Assembly: GCF_038502225.1 (NCBI RefSeq)
Contig: NC_091378.1
Location: 1,660,244 to 1,724,243 of the forward strand
Origin: Cherax quadricarinatus
Lineage: Eukaryota > Arthropoda > Malacostraca > Decapoda > Parastacidae
DNA length: 64,000 bases
Reading direction: 5' to 3'
This document shows, one piece after another, positions 32,385-43,033 of this stretch (within the stretch, counting starts at the first letter, position 1; every line of letters starts with the position of its first letter). The notes under the pieces are model-generated. The model did no database searches. It was not told the DNA's origin and saw only the letters and a program-made list of their open reading frames with translations. The position numbers were made by a program, and so were the translations under genes.

Positions 32385-34350
32385 ACCTGGCACTGCTGTT
32401 GGGATCCCAGCTATCTGGCACTGCTAGTGGGATCCCAGCTACCTGGCACTGCTGTTGGGATCCCAGCCACCTGGCACTGCTGGTGGGATCCCAGCTACCT
32501 GGCACTGCTGGTGGGATCCCAGCTATCTGGCACTGCTGGTGGGATCCCAGCTACCTGGCACTGCTAGTGGGATCCCAGCTATCTGGCACTGCTGGTGGGA
32601 TCCCAGCTACCTGGCACTGCTAGTGGGATCCCAGCTACCTGGCACTGCTAGTGGGATCCCAGCTATCTGGCACTGCTGGTGGGATCCCAGCTACCTGGCA
32701 CTGCTAGTGGGATCCCAGCTACCTGGCACTGCTGGTGGGATCCCAGCTACCTGGCACTGCTAGTGGGATCCCAGCTACCTGGCACTGCTAGTGGGATCCC
32801 AGCTACCTGGCACTGCTAGTGGGATCCCAGCTACCTGGCACTGCTAGTGGGATCCCAGCTACCTGGCACTGCTGGTGGGATCCCAACTACCTGGCACTGC
32901 TAGTGGGATCCCAACTACCTGGCACTAGTGGGCTAGTGGGATCCCAGCTACCTGGCACTGCTAGTGGGATCCCAGCTACCTGGCACTGCTGGTGGGATCC
33001 CAGCTACCTGGCACTGCTAGTGGGATCCTGGCACTGGTGCTGCGCGTGGGATCCCAGCTATCTGGCACTGCTGGTGGGATCCCAGCTACCTGGCACTGCT
33101 GGTGGGATCCCAGCTACCTGGCACTGCTGGTGGGATCCCAGCTACCTGGCACTGCTAGTGGGATCCCAGCTACCTGGCACTGCTGGTGGGATCCCAGCTA
33201 CCTGGCACTGCTGGTGGGATCCCAGCTACCTGGCACTGCTGGTGGGATCCCAGCTACCTGGCACTGCTGGTGGGATCCCAGCTACCTGGCACTGCTAGTG
33301 GGATCCCAGCTACCTGGCACTGCTGGTGGGATCCCAGCTACCTGGCACTGCTAGTGGGATCCCAGCTACCTGGCACTGCTAGTGGGATCCCAGCTACCTG
33401 GCACTGCTAGTGGGATCCCAGCTACCTGGCACTGCTGGTGGGATCCCAGCTACCTGGCACTGCTGGTGGGATCCCAGCTACCTGGCACTGCTGGTGGGAT
33501 CCCAGCTACCTGGCACTGCTAGTGGGATCCCAGCTACCTGGCACTGCTGGTGGGATCCCAGCTACCTGGCACTGCTAGTGGGATCCCAGCTACCTGGCAC
33601 TGCTAGTGGGATCCCAGCTACCTGGCACTGCTGGTGGGATCCCAACTACCTGGCACTGCTAGTGGGATCCCAACTACCTGGCACTGCTAGTGGGATCCCA
33701 ACTACCTGGCACTGCTGGTGGGATCCCAACTACCTGGCACTGCTAGTGGGATCCCAACTACCTGGCACTGCTGGTGGGATCCCAACTACCTGGCACTGCT
33801 AGTGGGATCCCAGCTATCTGGCACTGCTGGTGGGATCCCAGCTACCTGGCACTGCTAGTGGGATCCCAGCTACCTGGCACTGCTGGTGGGATCCCAGCTA
33901 CCTGGCACTGCTGGTGGGATCCCAGCTACCTGGCACTGCTGGTGGGATCCCAACTACCTGGCACTGCTGGTGGGATCCCAGCTACCTGGCACTGCTAGTG
34001 GGATCCCAGCTACCTGGCACTGCTGGTGGGATCCCAGCTACCTGGCACTGCTGGTGGGATCCCAGCTACCTGGCACTGCTGGTGGGATCCCAGCTATCTG
34101 GCACTGCTGGTGGGATCCCAGCTACCTGGCACTGCTAGTGGGATCCCAGCTATCTGGCACTGTTGGTGGGATCCCAGCTACCTGGCACTGCTAGTGGGAT
34201 CCCAGCTATCTGGCACTGCTGGTGGGATCCCAGCTACCTGGCACTGCTAGTGGGATCCCAGCTACCTGGCACTGCTAGTGGGATCCCAGCTATCTGGCAC
34301 TGCTGGTGGGATCCCAGCTACCTGGCACTGCTGGTGGGATCCCAACTCAT
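32385..34350. repeat. 28-bp minisatellite with a BamHI site per unit, about 70 units
   Basis: Unit: GCTAGTGGGATCCCAGC or GCTGGTGGGATCCCAGC, then TACCTGGCACT. GGATCC is in almost every unit. One irregular patch at 32925-32940 and another at 33022-33055 interrupt it. The 28-bp period rotates frame every unit, so the open stretches on the plus strand are short-period artefacts of 84 bp. Confidence 0.95.
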
Positions 34351-34501
34351 CAGTAATGTCAATGTGTGATGGGATCTCGACTAATTTAAATTATAGAAGA
34401 AATCACGTCATGGTTAGCCAGGGATCCTGGCTATAAATATATTAGGAATCTATATACTACACAAGCATTACACTTTTAACAATAAAACACGTGATTAAAA
34501 A

Positions 34502-34880
34502 CGTGAAAAATGCCACAGTGAAAACAGGAAATAAAACCCGAGAACTTTCACGTGCTTACATACATCTTCAGAGGAATAGAAAGACAAGAGAAGCATATTG
34601 TATATGTTAAACACTGAGGTGACACCTCACTCGGAGGTGACAACACCTCACACAAACAGGTGTTGTCATCTCGGAGATGTCACCTCAGAGTTTAAACATA
34701 TAAAATGCGCCTCTCTGGCCTCATCTTCTCTGCTGGGTCACCACACAGAAAAGACCCGGGCCGGGACCCGTCCTGGCGAACCTACCTGTACCTGCCTCGT
34801 CTTCCTATTCCTCTGAAGATGTGTAATTACATGAAAGCGCTCAGGTTTTATTTCCCACTTTCACAGTGGTATTTTTTTTC
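34502..34880. repeat. Fold-back element with ~140-bp arms
   Basis: Left arm (34502-34647): CCACAGTG, GGAAATAAAACCCGAGAAC, ACATCTTCAGAGGAATAG, ACACTGAGGTGACACCTC. Right arm is the inverse (34657-34880): GTCACCTCAGAGTTTAAAC, CTATTCCTCTGAAGATGTG, GCTCAGGTTTTATTTCC, CACAGTGG. The innermost 46 bp pair closely around CACACAAAC. The right arm has about 80 extra bases (34712-34795). On the plus strand the right arm holds CTGAAGATGTGTAATTACAT followed by GAAAG. Confidence 0.82.
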
Positions 34881-34939
34881 AAGCTGATCTATATATGAAA
34901 AAATCAATTATTTCGATTAATTGCAGAAATTATTTACTT

Positions 34940-35640
34940 GTAGGTTACCTGTTGTCGCTTTCGGGGTCAGCGCCCCCGTGGCCCGGTCCCAGACCAGGCC
35001 TCCTGGTTGCTAAACTAATCGATCAAGCTGTTAGTGCCTGCGCCATCCGCAGTCCAACATGTACACCACAACCTGGCTGATCAGGAAATGTATTTGAGGA
35101 ATTTGTCAAATTTCCTCAAGAAAACAGCTAGGATTTTGCTGGTAATTTCCTTTATGCACGATGATGAGTCGTGGTTCCTCTACACTTACCGGGCTCTCTG
35201 TATACTCATCACTTCCCTGCTTTTCAACGGAGGTATCAAGCACTGTCTGCCAAGCTTCTTATCATATATAATGATTTCATTGTGCAGCCTTGAGACCACT
35301 CAATTCAATATCTTCCAGGTGCACATTATAATGTATCTTTCTCGCTTATGTTTCAAGGAGTACAATTCAAGGGACCGTTTTTATACGAGCGGTGAAAGTT
35401 CTCTGAACATTTTTCAGTTCTGCAATTTCTCCTGCCTTGAAGACGAACCATTTGTATATAGCAATATTACAGCCTAGAGAGAACGAGTGACCCGAAGAGT
35501 GTCATCATTATTTTAAAGGTTCTAGTTATCCGACCATATTTCTTCCAGTTGTGATGATAATATTGTCCTCCGTAAATGTGAGACCTTCTTGCATTATCAC
35601 TCCCAGGTCTCTCACGTTAAACTAATACAATGCTGAGTGA
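34940..35640 (-). mobile_element. Decayed RT C-terminal and 3' region of non-LTR family 2
   Basis: The 3' block lies at 34955-35010 (GGTCAGCGCCCCCGTGGCCC) and is the inverse of 24465-24500. Further right, the minus strand gives broken RT-like codons: KGNYQQNPSCFLEE near 35165-35120, matching the NITN-PL-VFKRELDKFL tail. GTGCACATTATAATGTATCT and TTTCAGTTCTGCAATTTCTC (35320-35430) fit the segment coding the RERYII and IADLENVQ parts as I remember them for decapod LINEs. Many stops; not functional. Confidence 0.6.
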
Positions 35641-35643
35641 TTG

Positions 35644-35689
35644 ATCATCTTGATGGTACTGGAATGGTATGCAGTACCATCAAGATGAT
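35644..35689. other. Perfect 18-bp-arm palindrome
   Basis: ATCATCTTGATGGTACTG (35644-35661) and CAGTACCATCAAGATGAT (35672-35689) pair without mismatch around ten bases. It directly abuts the end of the next module. Confidence 0.9.
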
Positions 35690-35765
35690 GAATTAGACAC
35701 AAGTGCAAGATCTGGGTATCTTTATTTTGTAGACGTTTCGCCAACCAGTGACTTCATCAGTACAA
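35690..35765 (-). mobile_element. GGCGAAACG module, best CTGATGA copy
   Basis: Minus strand: TACTGATGAAGTCACTGGT, TGGCGAAACGTCTAC, AAAATAAAGATACCCAG, GCACTTGTGTCTAATTC. Shares the CTGA-GAAG, GGCGAAACG, AATAAAGATACCC and GTGTC landmarks with the copies at 29690-29875 and 49020-49256. Stem GTCA/TGGC (one G-U) flanks a CTGGT loop. Confidence 0.7.
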
Positions 35766-36006
35766 CACAGGGTCAGGAGCACAATACTGAAGAGGAAGAT
35801 GAGGTAATCAATCCCTCAGCCTAGCAACCTGGCAACAACATCCTTGAGTGGGTATTAGTGGGCATGGCACTCGTCCATTGCCCAGGTCTTACCCCCACAC
35901 CCCTACCCGAACCTGCACACTATCACTCACGCCCATTACTCTTGTCTGGTTACTGCAGTACTAGCCCACCTTGCCTGCCCACACTGTTCGGTAAAAGGCA
36001 TCCACC
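35766..36006. other. Single-copy sequence before the 21-bp array
   Basis: No gene seen. The open frames that enter the array from here depend on the array. Confidence 0.5.
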
Positions 36007-37150
36007 GCTGCACGCCCACGACCCACCACTCCCCGCCCACGACCCACCACTCCCCGCCCACGACCCACCACTCCCCGCCCACGACCCACCGCTCCCCGCC
36101 CACGACCCACTACTCCCCGCCCACGACCCACCACTCCACGCCCACGACCCACCACTCCCCGCCCACGACCCACCACTCCACGCCCACGACCCACCACTCC
36201 ACGCCCACGACCCACCACTCCACGCCCACGACCCACTACTCCCCGCCCACGACCCACAACTCCACGCACACGACCCACTACTCCCCGCCCACGACCCACC
36301 ACTCCCCGCCCACGACCCACCACTCCCCGCCCACGACCCACCACTCCCCGCCCACGACCCACCGCTCCCCGCCCACGACCCACCACTCCACGCCCACGAC
36401 CCACCACTCCACGCCCACGACCCACCACTCCACGCCCACGACCCACCACTCCACGCCCACGACCCACCACTCCCCGCCCACGACCCACCACTCCACGCCC
36501 ACGACCCACTACTCCCCGCCCACGACCCACCACTCCACGCCCACGACCCACCACTCCCCGCCCACGACCCACCACTCCCCGCCCACGACCCACCACTCCA
36601 CGCCCACGACCCACCACTCCACGCCCACGACCCACCACTCCACGCCCACGACCCACTACTCCACGCCCACGACCCACCACTCCACGCCCACGACCCCCCA
36701 CTCCACGCCCACGACCCACCACTCCACGCCCACGACCCACTACTCCACGCCCACGACCCACCACTCCACGCCCACGACCCACCACTCCACGCCCACGACC
36801 CACCACTCCACGCCCACGACCCACTACTCCACGCCCACGACCCACCACTCCACGCCCACGACCCACCACTCCCCGCCCACGACCCACCACTCCACGCCCA
36901 CGACCCACTACTCCACGCCCACGACCCACCACTCCACGCCCCCGACCCACGACTCCACGCCCACGACCCACCACTCCACGCCCACGACCCACCACTCCAC
37001 GCCCACGACCCACTACTCCACGCCCACGACCCACCACTCCACGCCCACGACCCACCACTCCACGCCCACGACCCACCACTCCACGCCCACGACCCACCAC
37101 TCCACGCCCACGACCCACCACTCCACGCCCACGACCCACTACTCCACGCT
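36007..37150. repeat. 21-bp C-rich minisatellite, about 54 units
   Basis: Unit: CACGACCCACCACTCCACG + CC, with CCCCG for CCACG and TACTCC for CACTCC as main variants. Strong C/G strand asymmetry. Seven-codon frames are open on both strands (Pro/His/Asp-rich on plus, Gly/Arg/Val or Gly/Ser/Trp on minus) because of the period. CACGCCCAC variants dominate the right half. Confidence 0.95.
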
Positions 37151-37554
37151 ATAAATATAAAGATATACTTATATGAACCAGATACATTACAGTCGCTGCG
37201 CGATCCCAAAGAAATATCCCCGTATTGTATAACCCCAGCCCCCTCTACCTCAACACACACACACTACTAGAATAGTACAGAGTCTTCAACACATACTATC
37301 AGAATAGTACAAAGTATGGAACACATTTTTAACGCAGTAACAGTTAACACCGAAGATTTGAAGTGAATTAGAAGAAACGTTAAGTCATCATATGGAATAT
37401 CACATTTTTTAAATAAACTAGTCAAAACAGGACATGTATAGGTCTAATCTGATTCAAAGTTTTTATTAAGCAATAAATCAGGTTAAATTGGACATACATA
37501 GGCCTAGTCTAATTCAAAGCTTTCACTAAGCTTGAAGCCGGTCAGAAGTTGCAT
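37151..37554. other. AT-rich single-copy sequence
   Basis: Two short near-duplicates (TAGAATAGTACAGAGT and CAGAATAGTACAAAGT at 37269-37315; ATAGGTCTAATCTGATTCAA and ATAGGCCTAGTCTAATTCAA at 37439 and 37499). No gene seen. Confidence 0.5.
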
Positions 37555-37712
37555 CAAGTTGATCAATGTTCCAACACTGATCAACTTGATCAGTGTTGCA
37601 ATACTGATCAACTTGATCAGTGTTGCAATACTGATCAACTTGATCAGTGTTGCAATACTGATCAACTTGATCAGTGTTGCAATACTGATCAACTTGATCA
37701 GTGTTGCAAGGT
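37555..37712. repeat. 27-bp palindromic minisatellite, about six units
   Basis: Each unit has ACTGATCAACTTGATCAGT, a palindrome with nine-base arms around one C, then GTTGCAAT. The whole array can fold as a series of hairpins. Confidence 0.93.
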
Positions 37713-38035
37713 TGATGCTAATTTGGACGATACAGACTGAAATTATCGCACGAACATAAGAATTTAAATTTTCCCAATTTCTTCCAAGAAAAAGCAAATA
37801 TGGGCCTACACAGGCCGTAATAAATCCAAACTTTTCTCTAGAAACATTTGAAGTTGTCGTAACTACTGAGTTCATCGTGAAATACTTGACGATATCCAGG
37901 TAATCCAGGTATCCTCACTGCTCTACTGAAGTCTCCCAGCTCAGGCTGACAGATCCCATCAGTTGATGCAAGAAACTCGTCCTGTGTGCTGAAATATGAC
38001 GGGGAAACACACCTACCTTTATTTCCTGCTATTAT
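37713..38035. other. Single-copy sequence, nothing recognised
   Basis: Open frames on both strands here are under 125 codons and partly made of the neighbouring repeat. Confidence 0.5.
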
Positions 38036-38039
38036 ATAA

Positions 38040-39755
38040 CAGAAGGTAACAAAGTGAGCTTTAGTTATCACTATCATATAACTTAAGGTAACACAGCTTT
38101 AGTTACTACTATCATATAACAGAAGGTAACACAGCTTTAGTTACTACTATCATATAACAGAAGGTAACACAGCTTTAGTTACTATCATATAACAGAAGGT
38201 AACACAGCTTTAGTTACTATCATATAACAGAAGGTAACACAGCTTTAGTTACTACTATCATATAACAGAAGGTAACACAGCTTTAGTTACTACTATCATA
38301 TAACAGAAGGTAACACAGCTTTAGTTACTATCATATAACAGAAGGTAACACAGCTTTAGTTACTATCATATAACAGAAGGTAACACAGCTTTAGTTACTA
38401 TCATATAACAGAAGGTAACACAGCTTTAGTTACTATCATATAACAGAAGGTAACACAGCTTTAGTTACTATCATATAACAGAAGGTAACACAGCTTTAGT
38501 TACTACTATCATATAACAGAATGTAACACAGCTTTAGTTACTACTATCATATAACAGAAGGTAACACAGCTTTAGTTACTATTATCATATAACAGAAGGT
38601 AACACAGCTTTAGTTACTACTATCATATAACAGAAGGTAACACAGCTTTAGTTACTATCATATAACAGAAGGTAACACAGCTTTAGTTACTATCATATAA
38701 CAGAAGGTAACACAGCTTTAGTTACTATCATATAACAGAAGGTAACACAGCTTTAGTTACTACTATCATATAACAGAAGGTAACACAGCTTTAGTTACTA
38801 TCATATAACAGAAGGTAACACAGCTTTAGTTACTATCATATAACAGAAGGTAACACAGCTTTAGTTACTACTATCATATAACAGAAGGTAACACAGCTTT
38901 AGTTACTACTATCATATAACAGAATGTAACACAGCTTTAGTTACTATCATATAACAGAAGATAACACAGCTTTAGTTACTACTATCATATAACAGAAGGT
39001 AACACAGCTTTAGTTACTATCATATAACAGAAGGTAACACAGCTTTAGTTACTACTATCATATAACAGAAGGTAACACAGCTTTAGTTACTACTATCATA
39101 TAACAGAAGGTAACACAGCTTTAGTTACTACTATCATATAACAGAAGGTAACACAGCTTTAGTTACTACTATCATATAACAGAAGGTAACACAGCTTTAG
39201 TTACTATCATATAACAGAAGGTAACACAGCTTTAGTTACTATCATATAACAGAAGGTAACACAGCTTTAGTTACTACTATCATATAACAGAAGGTAACAC
39301 AGCTTTAGTTACTACTATCATATAACAGAAGGTAACACAGCTTTAGTTACTATCATATAACAGAAGGTAACACAGCTTTAGTTACTATCATAACAGAAGG
39401 TAACACAGCTTTAGTTACTATCATATAACAGAAGGTAACACAGCTTTAGTTACTACTATCATATAACAGAAGGTAACACAGCTTTAGTTACTACTATCAT
39501 ATAACAGAAGGTAACACAGCTTTAGTTACTATCATATAACAGAAGGTAACACAGCTTTAGTTACTATTATATAACAGAAGGTAACACAGCTTTAGTTACT
39601 ACTATCATATAACAGAAGGTAACACAGCTTTAGTTACTATCATATAACAGAAGGTAACACAGCTTTAGTTACTATCATATAACAGAAGGTAACACAGCTT
39701 TAGTTGCTATCATATAACAGAAGGTAACACAGCTAGCTGTAGTTACTACTATCAT
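38040..39755. repeat. 35/38-bp minisatellite, about 47 units
   Basis: Units: ATCATATAACAGAAGGTAAC + ACAGCTTTAGTTACT, or with an extra ACT triplet. The two lengths are interspersed with no simple order. First (38030-38090) and last (39700-39755) units are the most diverged, as expected for array edges. All units contain stops in most frames. Confidence 0.95.
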
Positions 39756-39910
39756 ATAGAAAAAGGTTACGGAATACCGTTGGTATACCAAATTTAATAT
39801 AAAGAATATATTAAGCGTATTAGGCACGAGTGTTTATGATGTGAGAAGACGGAAAGAAACTGTAAATGAAAACCAAATATGAATCTGAGGCAGAGGAACG
39901 TTAGTAATAG
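39756..39910. other. Short single-copy spacer
   Basis: No feature seen. Confidence 0.4.
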
Positions 39911-39914
39911 GGAA

Positions 39915-40020
39915 GGAGGGTTAGGTCAGCGGTTTACGCACTGGCCTGGAGTTTTACGACTCACTAGCCATGGGTTCTAACCCATCCGTACCCTGGTTTG
40001 TTTACAATCGTGTTATTATG
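39915..40020 (+). mobile_element. tRNA-like SINE fragment
   Basis: GGTTAGGTCAGCGGTTTACG, CACTGGCCTGGAG and CATGGGTTCTAACCCAT (T-arm-like with GGTTCTAACCC as a degenerate B box), then TTTGTTTACAATCGTG. Layout is tRNA-like but the boxes are decayed. Confidence 0.4.
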
Positions 40021-40149
40021 ATTTCGTGAGTCGTGACTATCTGACGAAAGGGAGCTAGGAGACTTTGAAACAAAGTTATTATTACTATTTTTATTGGGAG
40101 GCTGAGGGAACTCTGCAAGGGTCTGAAGTCCCCATAACACCGCCCCTGT

Positions 40150-41913
40150 TTAGGAAGCACTGTTGTCAGTCTTTGGTCGATGAACAAGATGGAATGCACC
40201 AGATACGGAAGAAATACAAACGTGTTTCCTACCTTCATTATGTACGTGTTCACTGTGGGGAAGGAGGGCAGGTTCCTGCGTCTGCACTAGGTGCCAGTCC
40301 TCCCCACTGCTACACAGGTCCTCTTCAGGTTCACACAGCGGAGGCAGCTCAGGGGGGTAACAGTGAGTGATCTCGGCAGCTGTAACACAGATTACAGCTG
40401 CTTCACAATCAACGTCTGGTTCGCTGTTCGCGCCGTCGTTTTCGTTGTCTTCGTCGGAGTCTGAGTCGATGTGCGGGATGGAGTCAAGAATGCTGGCGAC
40501 GGATGCCGCAAGGGTCGTGGTTCCCCCCGGGTCATCAGTGAGGGAGGCTGAGGTCGCTATGTAACTGTGGGAGATGTCTGATGCTGCCTGAGGGGCCCCA
40601 CCCTCACTAGTGGTGGAGGCTGGTACAGGGGCCCCACTCTCACTAGTCGTGGAGGCTAGTACTGGGGTCCCACCCTCACTGATGCAGGAGAAGGATGCAG
40701 AGACCCCACCTTCACTAGTGGTGGAGACTGCTGCAGGGACCTCATGAAGACTTGTAGTGGAGGCCAGTGCAGGGACCTCACCAACACTAGTAGTGGAGAC
40801 TACCACAGGGACCTCACCCTCACTAGTGGTGGAGGCTGGTACAGGGGCCCCACCCTCACTAGTGGTGGAGGCTGGTACTGGGGCCCCACCCTCACTAGTG
40901 GTGGAGGCTGGCACAGGGGCCCCACCCTCACTAGTGGTGGTGGTTGGTACAGGGGCCACACCCTCACTAGTGGTGGAGGCTGGTACAAATACCTCACCAA
41001 CACTAGTGGTGGAGGCTACCACAAGGACCTCATGAAGGCTTGTAGTAGAGGCCGGTACAGGGACCTCACCAACGATAATGTTGGAGGATGGTGTAGGAAC
41101 TTCACCTTCACCACCACCACTCCTCGCCTCGGCAGGATTATCGTACCTGTATATCAAAGTTTCCTCAGAGACTGACCTGGGAACACCACTCTTTCCTAAG
41201 GCGGCGTTGTCACTGGCGTCAATCACCAGACTGGGGTTTAATATTACACTAGTATTATCCTCCTCGCTGGAGCCTATACTTCTCGACGCTGCCGACAAGA
41301 GACTCTCCCGAGAGGCCCAGGCGTTAGATTTGACGTAAGAAACAATTTTGGCACAAGCTAAACTAGGGGACTCGTACAAGTCGTCAGGCTCGCTCTCCAC
41401 CGGCACTTTTTCCTTCGCTGTTATTTCACTCCGTCTCCAAGTCTTGCCGTCTCTCGCCGCACAATTACAGGACCCTGGAGGGCGACACTCCAGCGCTAGC
41501 GATGCTCGACGGTGTCGTAGGAAAGTCTTGTAGTTACGAGTTTCCATCTGCGGAGCGTCGGGTGTTGACAATGACCTTAAAAGTATCTTGTGAACGGCAG
41601 GAATAGTAGAGCCACCAAGATCCCGGGAGGTGGAGCCGTTGACTATATCGCGTCTCCTGTGACCGATCACTTTGGACCTCAAATAGCGATACTCTTGCTC
41701 CTTCCATTCTATTGTTTGGCACGCACCAAATGCCTCCTTCACGTCATCCAGGTTCCCTCCAGCGTCTCTCTGACCTCCATCACCATCTTCACCAACCTCC
41801 AGTGTGTGGCACTGAAGTGACTGGTGCTTCCTGCCCTCTAGAGCAGCTCTCACTTTCTTCAAGACGCAAGTCAAGTCTGTGGGAGACTCACAGGAACCTG
41901 CCATGCTGTTCAT
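40150..41913 (-). CDS. Uncharacterised acidic Ser/Thr-rich protein with a 12-residue repeat (587 codons)
   Basis: I do not recognise the protein. The frame opens at an ATG (41913) with an in-frame TAG just before it and stays open to 40150. Residues 1-275 are complex, non-repetitive sequence with mixed composition, including a basic patch (GHRRRDIV) and a Cys pair (SCNCAARDGK). Residues about 277-440 are about 13 units of a PVPASTTSEGGA repeat (36 bp, 40594-41085); the unit length stays a multiple of three and diverged units still read AS-TTS. Residues 440-587 are acidic (IDSDSDEDNEND), then PPELPPLCEPEEDL and GEDWHLVQ. No signal peptide or membrane segment is evident. In contrast to the other arrays, unique open sequence lies on both sides. 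AAG/GTAGGA at 40233/40232 could be a splice donor, in which case the last 27 codons are intronic. Promoter and other exons were not found. Confidence 0.6.
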   Translation of the reverse strand: MNSMAGSCESPTDLTCVLKKVRAALEGRKHQSLQCHTLEVGEDGDGGQRDAGGNLDDVKEAFGACQTIEWKEQEYRYLRSKVIGHRRRDIVNGSTSRDLGGSTIPAVHKILLRSLSTPDAPQMETRNYKTFLRHRRASLALECRPPGSCNCAARDGKTWRRSEITAKEKVPVESEPDDLYESPSLACAKIVSYVKSNAWASRESLLSAASRSIGSSEEDNTSVILNPSLVIDASDNAALGKSGVPRSVSEETLIYRYDNPAEARSGGGEGEVPTPSSNIIVGEVPVPASTTSLHEVLVVASTTSVGEVFVPASTTSEGVAPVPTTTTSEGGAPVPASTTSEGGAPVPASTTSEGGAPVPASTTSEGEVPVVVSTTSVGEVPALASTTSLHEVPAAVSTTSEGGVSASFSCISEGGTPVLASTTSESGAPVPASTTSEGGAPQAASDISHSYIATSASLTDDPGGTTTLAASVASILDSIPHIDSDSDEDNENDGANSEPDVDCEAAVICVTAAEITHCYPPELPPLCEPEEDLCSSGEDWHLVQTQEPALLPHSEHVHNEGRKHVCISSVSGAFHLVHRPKTDNSAS

Positions 41914-42653
41914 CTACCATAAACACTCTACTTTCCATTGATCCACAGATAATTTTCTGGCACTAAAAGTAATCGTTTTTACTGCTATTTTTATTCGTCA
42001 GGTAAACACCTGACACAAGTTTTCGTCATAAGAACAAATGAAGGTAGGGGTAGCCGATGGTCCTACGACGGACCACCGCTGGCTTACCCGTGTTGATCCC
42101 AGTGCTCTGAGTAAACAGCCGGAAGCCGTTTTTTTTATATCCAGAGACGGACTGGTAAGTTGGCTTTCCTAGTCATGATGTTGCCTGCAGGCTGCGACTG
42201 CAACTACTGAATGAAGATGAAGACTTAATTCGGATTAGCAACCTCAGGATAACCTCACGATAACCCATGGAAGCCAATCACTCAGGCTTGTTATGGTTGG
42301 GGTCCTATTTTGATCCTTCCTCAGGATGCGACCCATAACAGTTAATTAGCTCGTAGAGTCTATATTTACAGCTACGTAACAGGAACAGCTGGTGTTAGAG
42401 GTGCCCATGCATCTCTTCTCTCACAAGGCTCCACCAGAATGGAATGGCTGAGTTACCAGGCAGGTGACCTGGATGGCCTTACATAATCCACCTCTCACCA
42501 ACCACACACACCACCTGAAAAATAAGACAAAACAGATTTAGTCCTGACCATTCATCAAGAAAATAAATTAAACAAAAATTTTTACAGGGTGAAATGAATC
42601 AAGAATAAAAACATGAAGATGATAACACAGGTAGAGACAGGGAGGAGAGATCT

Positions 42654-42654
<1 letters not shown>
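41914..42654. other. Sequence 5' of the minus-strand gene, with repeat scraps
   Basis: GGACCACCGCTGGCTTACCC (42081-42100) recalls part of repeat R2, and CTCAGGATGCGACCCATAAC (42321-42340) recalls the SINE body. GTCAGGTAAACACCTGAC (41998-42015) is a small palindrome. No clear TATA box or transcription start can be assigned. Confidence 0.4.

Positions 42655-42682
<28 letters not shown>
42655..42682. repeat. (GA)n microsatellite
   Basis: About 13 GA units. Confidence 0.9.
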
Positions 42683-42687
<5 letters not shown>

Positions 42688-42954
42688 AACAAGAACCTAA
42701 TAGTGTTAACAAGAGTAAGCCTGAATAAATTTACGAGGTATTCAGGAAAACCGGTTAGCAGGACTTAAGTCCTAGAGGTGGGAAGTACAGTGCTTGTACT
42801 CTGAAGAATGGCTGGGGAATGTAGGAGAGTTATCTGAATTGAGAGTCCCGATCACTGCTGGCTAACCAGTTATTGAATGAATGATGGTAAAAGTGTATCA
42901 TTCTTTGAAAGGGTCGAGGAATACAGGCATATGTTTACACAACGCCAAATAATA

Positions 42955-42957
<3 letters not shown>

Positions 42958-43030
<73 letters not shown>
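42958..43030. repeat. (CA)n microsatellite at the retroelement 5' edge
   Basis: About 36 CA units; the RT codons begin straight after, in frame. Confidence 0.97.

Positions 43031-43033
<3 letters not shown>

Noticed and set aside
35858..37270. Pro/His/Asp-rich and Gly/Arg-rich frames on opposite strands
   Set aside because: A 21-bp period without stops gives both; no independent evidence.
38040..39755. CRISPR-like array (regular ~36-bp period)
   Set aside because: The whole unit repeats and there are no unique spacers; the sequence is eukaryotic and no cas genes are present.
42877..43030. N-terminal part of the retrotransposon protein starting at 42877
   Set aside because: Codons before 43031 are single-copy sequence and a (CA)n tract (poly Thr-His); RT homology starts only at IFKKG.
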